From the NCBI GenBank assembly GCA_030142905.1, contig JASJOG010000067.1, positions 1-64,000 of the forward strand: 64,000 nucleotides of DNA. Reading direction: 5' to 3'. The notes under the pieces are model-generated. The model was not told the DNA's origin, did no database searches, and saw nothing but the letters and a program-made list of their open reading frames with translations. This stretch comes from Heliopora coerulea (lineage: Eukaryota > Cnidaria > Anthozoa > Scleralcyonacea > Helioporidae). The position numbers and the translations under genes were made by a program. This document shows positions 1 to 8,829 of the stretch, piece by piece (position 1 is the first letter of the stretch; every line of letters starts with the position of its first letter).

Positions 1-419
1 TCTTCCTAACTTCTTTGGGTTCATGTTTTGCACTTTCAAATCGATTTCTGTAATAAACTGCTTTCGCTTCACGCAATGCTACTGTAACTGCGTTCCTGGA
101 CATTTTGTACGTTTTCCAGCCATGTTCAGAATTAGATTTTGAAGCACTTACTTTAAGTCGATTCCTTTCAAAAATTTTTTTTGTTTAATTGTCTTAGTTA
201 GCCAAAGAACTCTAGGTTTTATTTCGGATTCTCTTAGTTCTAATTAGTGCATGCTTGTTCAACACATCAAGGAAGAGGTTTTTCCATAATGTCCAGACTC
301 GATTAACGCATAGTTTGTTATCTAATAGCTCCCAATTTTGATTAAGTAGATCGTCTTGAAATCTACTGCCATTAAAGTGTTATATAATTTCGAACTATTT
401 GCCCTTATCGAATGTTTGC

Positions 420-1440
420 CAAACCTCGTCAATGGTTCTAAAATGATATTTTCGGGTCAGAGAACATGTATTTTAATTCACAGTACTTTGTTAGCGCACA
501 TCAACTTTCGCGTCCCAGAAAAAAAAAAAAACGAACTGTTTTGCAGCTGAATGAAGCTTCGCGATCAACCCCTTTCATGCAGTCCAGTACTGCCGTGTAT
601 TGTACGCTTACATTGCAAGATATATTTTTTCTAAGATGTAAAGGTTTGATATAATTTAGCAAATTCCTGGAAAGTATCGTTGGTTGACAGCATGAAATTA
701 TACTTGTCAGGAAAACTGTGGTATGATGAGAAAAATATTATAATATCGGGTAAGTGAAGATGCAGGCGAAACCACGTTTAAAAGATAAGAAAATAAAATT
801 ATCAAAATTTATAAACAAGCTTGTGGACGTGGGCTTCCGATAAATAGAGGTTGAGAGCCATGTGTGCGATCAGTTAAGATGCTCAAGAAAGATAGAATAG
901 AACTATTCTCTATCCCACTACAAAACCTATTTCAATGTTGTGTGTTACGATAGTCTTGAGAGGGCTCAGCCGAACACATAAAACGTAGGCTGAGCAAAAA
1001 AATGGCAAAACAGTCTTCGACATATTGACGAATTGAAAGAGGTTCGAACGGTCTAACCGTACCCAGTTCATGTACGAATTTCGACAGTTTTATTCCCTTA
1101 TCTTTCATACAAGTCCGAATTCGATGAAACCTTAACTCGACCCTCCAACAGACAGGAGAAATATCTTGCATAATAGAGTTTTTATTTTCCCTAATGCATA
1201 CTAGAATGTTGTTAATGGTTGTCTTTTAGCACTATAGAATGTTCTTTGATGCACATGGTTGCGCATCTACCTTTATCAATGTCACCTTCAATGCAAAAAT
1301 TTTCAATTAAGCGTGAATAAAGCATTGATGAATGTCGATTCATTAAAATGAATGAATTTTCGAGTTTATGAGTTTGAGGTTGTTGTTAATAATCGTATAT
1401 TTTCTGGTAATGAACAGCGAGAGGTGCATTTTACTCTGGC
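420..1440. repeat. Diverged dispersed repeat, copy 1
   Basis: Bases 460-1,170 resemble 7,080-7,740 over most of their length: the same word order recurs (a 'caactttc' block, then 'ggaaaactgtggta', then 'taaaagat'), with many substitutions and indels. Bases 1,185-1,420 resemble the right arm of the foldback element at 35.83-35.99 kb, sharing 'atattttctggtaatgaac'. This looks like an old non-autonomous transposable element made of a body plus a terminal arm. No coding capacity is credible; the short open frames here are chance. Family unknown. Confidence 0.5.
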
Positions 1441-2149
1441 TAACGCCAAACGATTATGCTCGTCGACGGGAGAGCCACTGCCTGCAAAGAGGTTAACACA
1501 TAGAATGTCAAGTACTAATGCCCAGACAACTATGACAGAACTTTTTTTAAATATTTGATAACAAAAGATGTAATTTACTAGGCAACATACAATCATGGCT
1601 GAAATACACTGTGCAGTCACGATGCTCAAGCGGTCATGTCGACCAGTTGTATTTGTGTTGCTCGCAGTGGCATGGGAACGAATTTTATTTCTTGGTGAGG
1701 CTGAAGTCTGCGATGTCCCACATGTGCAACACACAAAAGTAAGTACCAGTGCAGAAAGAAAACTCTCAATTTACAAGAAAAATATTCAATACACATCTCA
1801 AATTGTTGATTTGCCCAAACAGATTTCAATACACAACCAAGTTTCGCAAAATACAGAAAAACATATTTTTCAGTACGCAACAAAATCTTTCCAAATGCGC
1901 ATCAAAGTTTAGTGCGAAACACAATAATGTAATTCAATACGCAACGATGTAGCGACACAATACAACAAAGTGTAATTCGATCCACAACAAAGAATAGCTT
2001 TCGATGCACAACAAAAAGTTCTCGATACGCAACAAAATTGAAGTGGCACGCGCGAACATTCGGGACAAACAGAAATGGTAGATTAAATTTGGTGATATTT
2101 GTCCGTGACTATGCTCATTTCAAGGATTTATAGTTATTGAGAGTTTGCG

Positions 2150-2660
2150 GAGAAGCAATGCAAACAAAACATTACGTATTGCTCTTTTTGTGGACGGGAA
2201 GTAGTCAAACTCATAAACGGAAGCTCGGTTGACCACAGAGAAATGGGCGAATCATCACCCGAAGACGTAGCATTTGTAAAGCTGATTAAGCATTACTTTA
2301 AACAAGGCTTGGCTTCTCAAAAGATACTTCTTATCGAAAAACTATGTCATCAAAATGTCGTTACGTACGTTAAATACAAAGCTTCGCCACCTTGGTTTAT
2401 AAGTAGTAAAAACAGACATTACAACCTAGATTGTGTCCGTCCTCGTATTCTGTGAGAGCTGGATAGTACTGGCTGCTCTGCCGGTTATCGCGCTGTCCGG
2501 CACACCTTGCAAATGAAAGGCAATCAGGTACGAAGAGAAACTGTTTGTGCGATCCTGAAAAAATTGAATCCTAAAGCTTTAAAAGAAAAAAAGATCTACC
2601 CCCCGTCGTCGAATTTACAACGCACAAGGGCCACATCGCTCCTCCTCAATTATTGTTTCT
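2150..2660 (+). pseudogene. Integrase-like (IS3EU-type) transposase N-terminal remnant
   Basis: Two plus-strand frames, 2,243-2,455 and about 2,455-2,660, together resemble the N-terminal half of an rve-fold transposase common in animal genomes. A helix-turn-helix-like segment (FVKLIKHYFKQGL) is followed by a GYRAV..TLQMKGNQVRRETV block, comparable with the 'GYRxVWHxLR' segment before the DDE core of IS3-like proteins. The frames are separated by a stop (TGA near 2,453) and the catalytic domain is absent: after about 2,660 the similarity ends. This is therefore a truncated, inactive remnant. Family identification is from memory of the motif pattern only. Confidence 0.5.
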
Positions 2661-3185
2661 TTAGTGAAATCTTTATGCAGTTGAGTACTATCATTTATTG
2701 CCTGCTGAACAGCAATGTTGTCATCCACCCCATCTGGTCTGAAATAAAGCAAAACATTGGGCATAGCTATATCCAAGACCTTCCATTAATTTTTTCAGGG
2801 TGAAGTCTTTGGAGAATCCTGATATCTTTCGAGTTAATTTACCATCCTGAAAAACTACAAGATGATCATGTTCTCGGGAGAAAGTTGTGCCGTAACTTTT
2901 CGACTTTTTAACAATTTGACAGGGAAGGATTTACTGCAAAGTGGCTTCTGTTCTCCATTGTCGTACTCCATTAAACCAGCATTTATTAGCACACGTATTT
3001 TGGTTTGCCGTTCGTCTATCCCGAATTGGTCTTTCTTTCGTTCGGCTGGAAATGCGACTACCTTTCACCTTCCTTCTTCCTCATAAATGAAGAAAATGAC
3101 CGAAGACATCTAACTGATAGTTCTTTTCTTTCACTTCCACAGTCTTTGAGTGGTGATTTGCCCATTTCTCTGTGGTCATTTACTG
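2620..3185 (-). pseudogene. Unrecognised decayed frame in foldback element
   Basis: On the minus strand, successive frames with several stops and shifts read through about 3,185 to 2,620. They include segments such as QFGIDERQTKIRVLINAG, a block rich in K/R and S, and GVDDNIAVQQAINDST. The start lies inside the inverted arm, so its first residues (REMG.SP) match those of the plus-strand transposase frame, which faces it. I do not recognise the family. It is probably the element's second protein, now dead. Confidence 0.35.
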
Positions 3186-3274
3186 TCTGTCCCGAATGCT
3201 TGCTCGTGCCACTTTAATTTTGCTGTGTATAGAGAACTTTTTGTTGTGCATTGAAAGCTATTCTTTGTTGTGCA

Positions 3275-3288
3275 TCAAATTACACTTT
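3275..3288. repeat. Target-site duplication of PLE-1 (left)
   Basis: The 14-mer tcaaattacacttt here is matched by tcaaattatacttt at 4,372-4,385, with one mismatch. The two copies bracket the Penelope-like element and resume the foldback arm exactly, so they mark its insertion site. Confidence 0.75.
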
Positions 3289-3344
3289 ACAATCGATGCA
3301 ATTGAAGAACCAAGCGGAAAACGTATTTGAGACAAATGACAAAA

Positions 3345-3830
3345 ACGAAACGAGACAATGGCTCTTTTACCACCTCCGTCTTTCACAAATCCACCTTTAC
3401 CGGCCAATATACAAATTTTGATAGCTCTATTCCGTTTACCTACAAAAAAGATCTAGTTATGTCTCTTTTAAATCGCTGTTTTAACATTTGTTCAACCTAC
3501 ATTACTTTTCACTCGGAACTTGATAATTTCAAGAAACTATTTTCTCAACGGCTCCTCCCGAAATTTTCTAGACAATTGTATTTGCCGTTTTTTAGACAAC
3601 GAATTTTCGCCCGTACCCAAAGTTTCCCTTGCACCTAAAAAGATCATATACTTCTGCCTTCCCTTCACTGGACAACACAGCCTCCAGATTCCCACACAAA
3701 TTCGTAAGCTTTGCTCACATGCCTTCCCTCATATTTCTGTTCGTTTTGTTTTCCGTCCGTCGCTCCGCCTAACACACTTCTTTTCTTTTTAGGACAGGAT
3801 ACCCAACGGTCTAAAATCTCGTGTTGTGTA
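3345..3830 (+). pseudogene. PLE reverse transcriptase C-terminal fragment
   Basis: Frames at 3,327-3,640 and 3,520-3,792 carry the segment after the catalytic palm of a Penelope RT. It runs from FHKSTFTGQYTNFDSSIPF through LLNRCFNICSTYITFHSEL to FTGQHSLQIPTQIRKL. The same order occurs in the fuller copy at 16.3-17.3 kb. At least one frameshift (near 3,600) and a stop (near 3,792) break it. The fingers and palm, including the YLDD motif, are missing. Confidence 0.75.
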
Positions 3831-4140
3831 TCTTTTTAAGTGTCGATGCTGTAATGCGTTGTATGTAGGCCAAACAAGCCGACTCCTCCACACACGGATT
3901 GCTAATCACTTGGGTATCTCAGTCCTTACTGGCAAAGAGCGTGTTAACCCTTCCACAACAAACATTCTATCGCATCACCACGACACTGGCCATCCCACTA
4001 CATCAGACGATTTCACCATCCTGTCTCACTCCTCTTCATCTATCGCTCATGAACTTCTCATTAGAGAAAGCTTACTCATTCACAAACTCAATCCTACCCT
4101 GAACTCTCAATCAAGCTCAATTCCCCTTTCCTTATTCTGA
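3826..4140 (+). CDS. GIY-YIG endonuclease domain of PLE-1
   Basis: An open stretch of about 104 codons. It has the GIY-YIG-like core YLFKCRCCNALYVGQTSR, then LLHTRIANHLG and a C-terminal RESLLIHKLNPTLN block. In Penelope-like elements this domain is fused behind the RT and nicks target DNA. Here it is out of frame with the upstream RT and lacks its own promoter, so it is a surviving part of a dead polyprotein. Two Cys residues (CRCC) sit before the LYVG strand, as in animal PLEs. Confidence 0.75.
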   Translation: MYLFKCRCCNALYVGQTSRLLHTRIANHLGISVLTGKERVNPSTTNILSHHHDTGHPTTSDDFTILSHSSSSIAHELLIRESLLIHKLNPTLNSQSSSIPLSLF

Positions 4141-4266
4141 TTGCCTTTACTCTCTTCGCCACCTCTGACATCTCATCACTTCCTATTTCCTCTCAAACGC
4201 TAATTTATGCTAATTAGCTATATAATAATATTTTAGTGATTGTTTCATCGTATTATGTTTCATTCT

Positions 4267-4304
4267 CTGATGATGTTGCGTCTTAAGCAACGAAACGTTA
4301 GATC
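4267..4304 (+). ncRNA. Hammerhead-ribozyme-like motif in PLE tail
   Basis: The order is CTGATGA, then a stem (GTTGC, loop, GCAAC), then GAAAC, GTTAG and ATC. This matches the conserved core of a type I hammerhead with a minimal stem III and an NUH cleavage site. Hammerheads are known in PLEs (established). Stem I pairing could not be confirmed by eye, so activity is unproven. Confidence 0.45.
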
Positions 4305-4371
4305 TAAATAAGCCTTTTGACACAAATATGCCTGTCTTAAGAATTTTTTGCTGGGCCTTGATTTTCATCAT

Positions 4372-4385
4372 TCAAATTATACTTT
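4372..4385. repeat. Target-site duplication of PLE-1 (right)
   Basis: The 14-mer tcaaattatacttt differs from the left copy at 3,275-3,288 by one base. It rejoins the interrupted inverted arm. Confidence 0.75.
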
Positions 4386-4620
4386 GTTGTATTGTGTCGC
4401 TACATTGCTGCGTATTGAATTACATCATTGTGTTTCTCACAAAACTTTGATGCACAATTGGAAAGATTTTGTTGCATACTGAAAAATACGGGGTTTTTTG
4501 TATTTTACGAAACTTGGTAGGGTATTGAAATCCGTTTGGGTGAATCGATAATTTGAAATGTGCATTGGATATTTTTCTTGTAAATTGAGAGTTTTCTTTT
4601 AGCACTTATATTTTCTTTTT

Positions 4621-5740
4621 TGTATTGAACATGTGGGCCACTGTAGAAGTCAGCATAAACTTAGATATAGCCTAGGAAGAATAATACATATCTGTTTACG
4701 ATTGACAAGTCCCCTACATATACAAAAATATTGTTTTGTTTTTATTTGGGGATATTTTGGTTTTATTTTTAAGACGTAGAGCTCATAAGCACTGAAATTC
4801 GATATCTTACTGATACAGTTTTGTAGCTTCTGAGGTGGCTGAGTTGTACTTCCATTGCATTTCATTGATTAAACGTTTCATGATTTCCTACATGAGCTTC
4901 AAACTTTCTTTGTCAAACCTGCGCTCTACTATAGCGGTCTAGCAACACAGAATACTTGTCCGTTAGAGAAATGTTTAAAACTTCGTAGATGTACAGTAGG
5001 TAGGGTGTCTTTCTATATACTTGGCTGAAATTTGCAAGAGCTGCTTTCGAACCAGTGAAGATAAGAAGCTACTTTCGTAACGCTTGGCCCATCTAGGGTG
5101 GCTTAGTCCCCTTCTAAGTGTACGAGGATGCTGAAACCACCGCAGCCTCCCCCCGCTTCTTGCGCCTATGGTTGCTCGCGTACATAGCTAATTGAAACAC
5201 ATTGACCGCGCAAAACGCAACTAAACCAAAATGCCTGAGAGACAACGAGCATGAGCCGTATTTCAATAGCAACAATAGTTAATAAGCGTGAGGACATTGA
5301 GCAATGGGAGAAAACCCAAAAGGAATAAGCAAACGCTGGTGGATATGATAGACTTAGAACGTGGCGATTTTCACAGTTCGTTTAAAGAACTGTGAAGTGA
5401 TGAAGGACTGTTTTATCTTAACTTGCGATTGATTTACCGAATTTATTATGGATTTTTGGGACTATTCGGTTCTTCGTTAAGAAGAAAAGACACTCGGCTT
5501 GTATTTCACTCGCGATTCTATTCCACGCGTTAAGTATCATTCTCTCATTTTAATGTTTGTACGATAGGTCGTATAACGTAGATAGTTTCTTGACGATTTT
5601 ATCAAAGCTACTCCAACATACGCCAATATTCTGTTTGTAATGCTTACAAACGCATTTTTGCATGCAATCTTAACGAGTACAATCTTAACCAATACGAGTA
5701 AAGCGACGGAAGCGATTAAGGTCAAATGTTCAACATGCCA
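4621..5740. other. No recognisable feature
   Basis: AT-rich sequence. Short open frames on both strands show no family motif, splice pattern or repeat structure that I can support. Confidence 0.5.
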
Positions 5741-5746
5741 ATCTAC

Positions 5747-6164
5747 CAAATAGAGGAAGAAACAAACTCCGAGCAATAACTCAAATTTAATAAACCAGAA
5801 TTGAATTCTGGTCTTAAAGTTCTCTTTTTACTCTTTTTACTGGTCTCTCTTTTTACTTAATTGTTTTGATATACACACTATATTTCTCCACACTCTGTCA
5901 GTTTAGCGATGTCATGTTAATAATTAATTAGCGTCCATCCTGTAAATAGATATCCGATAGGCTTCTTTCTTCCTCAGCGATGATGTCATCGCATCGCTTG
6001 TATATATACATCGTGGCAATGGTTTTTGTAATTAGTCTGTCCTGATGATGTGTTTGAAATAAAGACGAGATATCACAATTTCATTGTAATTTTCTCGATT
6101 TTAACTCATATGTTGAGTTGTCAAGATGGTATTATTGTTCGGAGTTTGTTTCTTCCTCTATTTG
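5747..6164. repeat. 34-bp inverted repeat enclosing about 350 bp
   Basis: Bases 5,747-5,780 (core 'ggaagaaacaaactccgagc') and 6,132-6,164 are reverse complements with about one mismatch. They enclose an AT-rich segment with a 17-bp palindrome (ccagaattgaattctgg, near 5,796) and a GATGATGT..GAAATAAAGACGAG tail-like stretch near 6,040. This could be a small MITE or the edges of an inverted duplication. No coding sequence lies inside. Confidence 0.55.
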
Positions 6165-6654
6165 CTAAAGTTGTCGACTGGTTCCGAATTCTCAACTACT
6201 AAATAAATAATATTTTCCACCCAGAGTGACTAACTGGGTAACAGCTCAAAGCAGTCGCTTTGGTCGCTCGAGCTCGGCATTTACCTATATCTTTCAGACG
6301 TAATATGCTGATGTTATCAAAACAAAAAACAAACGCTATGAAACACAGTCTTTGCTATATGTCTGCTACAGTTTGGAAGGCTTTTCCTTTTGATTTTAAA
6401 AACACCCCAATCCCAATGATTTTAGAAGAATTTTAAAATTATTCTTCAAAGGAAAATTGGTTATTTCTTTAAAAAAAGCATTGGTTATTGATTAAATTAT
6501 CTATATTTTTTTTAAATAATTGTATTTCCGTTTTATAATCATGTGTAATGCCGTTTTAAAATTCTAGAAAACTTCTAAGTAATAATGTTCATAGGCCACC
6601 GCATTTTAAAATGATTAAATAAATAATTAATTAATTTATTGATTAATGAACAAA

Positions 6655-6715
6655 TGGATAGTTAAGTAAATTGATCGATTCATGAATGGATGAATGGATG
6701 GATGTATGGTGCATT
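6655..6715. repeat. Short ATGGATGA simple-repeat tract
   Basis: An imperfect run of 'atgaatggatgaatggatgg' units. It is low-complexity only. Confidence 0.5.
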
Positions 6716-6829
6716 GGTGGATGATATAGATATAAACATAGTTACCAGCAAAATTTTGATTCTCCTTAATCATTTTGTATGCAAATGGGGCCCACGCACG
6801 TCAAGATTACAAATTTTGCTGTGCATTAA

Positions 6830-7760
6830 CAGAAAATATACTATTATGAACCCCAACCTCGAACTCATTAACAAGAAAATACTTTCATTTTATTTAAGTA
6901 CGACTTATTTACGCTTTTGTCACTTCCACTTAAAATTTTTGCATTGAAAACTGACTACCATTAATATCATTCCACTATACATCAAGGAAAATAAAATTTC
7001 AATTATGCAAGACAGTTGTCCAGTCTGTTGCAGTGTCAATTTAACGTTATATAAAATCCTAGCGTGTATTCCAAACTGTCAACGAATTTTTATTCAGATT
7101 ACTTTGTTAAGACCCATCAACTTTCACGTCTCAGATAAAAACTGCTTCGCGATAAAATCTTGCCAGTCATAGCTTTCGTTTAATACTACCGTGCACTCTA
7201 AGACTACCTGCACTGTAACTACGTGCATTGTCAAATACGTGGAGTTGATATGACTCAGAAAAGTAATGTATACATGCCAGGAAAAATGTGGTAAAAGAAG
7301 CAAATTTTAAAATAAACATTTTCGTGCAGAGGTTGAAGACGAGACCATGCCTAAAAGATCAGGGAATCAAGCAATCAAAGTTCAAAAATAAACCGGTGAA
7401 CTAAAGCTTCTGATAAAGTAGTTGAAAAGCCGTTTATGCGATCATTTAAGGCTGACGTCCAAGAAGCGAAAAATGGAATTACTCATTAACTTACTAGAGA
7501 ACATCGTAGTTCGATGTAGTGAGCTAAGATATAGTCCTGACAAGGGGTCATCGGAGCAGAGCGAAAAAATGGCAAAGTAATCATTGACATATCGGCGAAA
7601 TAAGAGAGGTTAGAGCTGTCCAAGTGAATTTAGTGTATCTACGAATTTAGATGATATCATTCCCTCATCTTCTATACTTGTCGGGATTCCCCATAACTTT
7701 AAATCGACCTTGCAATAGACTAGATAAACATCGTCCATAATTGAAATTTTCCCCTCGTCC
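6830..7760. repeat. Diverged dispersed repeat, copy 2
   Basis: Bases 6,840-6,920 match the left arm of the foldback element at 35.65-35.72 kb, including the pattern 'aactcattaacaagaaaata'. Bases 7,080-7,740 match the body of copy 1 at 460-1,170. It appears to be the same old non-autonomous family, left arm plus body, missing the right arm. There is no credible gene. Confidence 0.5.
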
Positions 7761-7854
7761 TTCGCGGTGGGCGAGGATACTAATCTCAACGTGCAAGGAG
7801 TCCTTTTACACGCGTGGTGACTAGGGAGAAAAATTTTTGCATTGTGTATCTATG

Positions 7855-7918
7855 TTTATATATATATATATGTACACGTATACGTATACGTATATATATA
7901 TGTATATGTATATGTATA

Positions 7919-7950
<32 letters not shown>
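7855..7950. repeat. TA/TATG microsatellite
   Basis: A run of TA dinucleotides interspersed with TACG and TATG units. The reading frame across it is low-complexity tyrosine/isoleucine/methionine and not a protein. Confidence 0.9.
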
Positions 7951-7954
<4 letters not shown>

Positions 7955-8030
7955 TAGTAGCAAATGAAATGAAAACATTATCCAGTGGTAGTATACAAGT
8001 TCAAGTCACATCAATCATTTGTCGAAACTA

Positions 8031-8804
8031 TCATGTAAAGTTATCAGCTAAAACTACAAACCACAAAGGGCTCATCAATTGTCTACCAAGGCGACTATTT
8101 TGGGGGTTTAAAGACAAAATAATCATAATACCTTGGCTACAAGCAGCAGTGATCAATTGCAACCCATCGTGGTTTGTTATTTTACTTATTAGATCGTCAG
8201 GTGTCGAGCCAAATTTTTTGAAAACACCAGGATATCTTCTAATCGCTTTTCGTATAGGTAAATTTAGTTTGGCTCTTGATCCTCCTTGTAAACACATCCT
8301 ATGATATAACTGAGAAGCTCTGAGCATAAAATCGTCAAATGACAGTGTTGCTCTACCAATCCGTTACAGTTCCGAAAATTCTGTACCATAAAAAAAATAT
8401 TTGAAAGAATATTACTTGAAAGATCTGGCATATTTACTATCGAAAATGGAAAAGCATCCCTCTTATCAAACAACTTATATACAAAAAATGTTATTTTGTA
8501 TCTCGATATCAAGTTCAAGAAATTAAGCAATCGTACCTAAGTGTTCGCACTTCAGCTGCAGACTTTTTAGATAGATCTCCAATCTGTGTTTCTCAAACTC
8601 AAATCCATCATTTAAGCGCACCATGTCGTCGATAAATCTTGAACAACCCTTCAATTTCAGTGCTGTAACTGGGTTGGAATTTACTGCTTTTGAAACAAAA
8701 CTGCTCTCGTACCAGGCCAAATAGAGGTTAGCCCAAAATGGTGCAGGATCAATACCCATATGCATTCCAATTGTTTGCAGAAGGTACAGATTACCCACTT
8801 GCAA
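8031..8804 (-). pseudogene. Reverse transcriptase fragment (GIDPAPFWANLYL type)
   Basis: Three minus-strand frames in succession (8,804-8,523, 8,530-8,264, 8,327-8,031) show the middle and thumb of an RT. The order is TIGMHMGIDPAPFWANLYL (motif B), SRFIDDMVRLNDG (motif C with FIDD in place of YxDD), then YKLFDKRDAFPFSIVNMP and LYHRMCLQGG..LNLPIRKAIRRYPG. This RT type is scattered in invertebrate genomes, and I would place it near the Penelope-like group, without certainty. Stops and frame changes near 8,520 and 8,300 make it a relic. The fingers and any nuclease domain were not found. Confidence 0.65.
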
Positions 8805-8829
8805 ATATAGGAATATATCAGACGTTGTT

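Larger units (their letters stand above)
3289..4371 (+). mobile_element. Penelope-like element 1, 5'-truncated
   Basis: A plus-strand retroelement fragment of about 1.08 kb, inserted into the foldback arm and flanked by a 14-bp target duplication. It holds the C-terminal part of a Penelope-type reverse transcriptase, then a GIY-YIG endonuclease domain, then a 3' tail. The tail carries the CTGATGATG...GAAACGTTAG motif and the TTTGCTGGGCCTTGAT terminus that recur in the other PLE copies of this window. The 5' truncation lies within the RT, which is usual for PLEs. Confidence 0.85.
1740..4620. mobile_element. Foldback DNA transposon with long inverted arms
   Basis: The left arm (about 1,745-2,075) and right arm (about 3,195-3,288 continued at 4,386-4,615) are reverse complements. 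They are built of short sub-repeats around 'atacgcaacaaa' and 'gatgcacaacaaa'. A second shared block ('accacagagaaatgggc') lies further in, at about 2,233 and, inverted, at about 3,167. The interior holds a transposase remnant on the plus strand and a second decayed frame on the minus strand. The right arm was later split by a Penelope-like element. The arms are diverged but unmistakable. From its transposase the element may be IS3EU/integrase-like; that family assignment is an inference. Confidence 0.75.

Noticed and set aside
7837..8304. 155-codon plus-strand frame with a Tyr-rich start
   Set aside because: It begins in a TA/TATG microsatellite and then overlaps the antisense of the RT relic.
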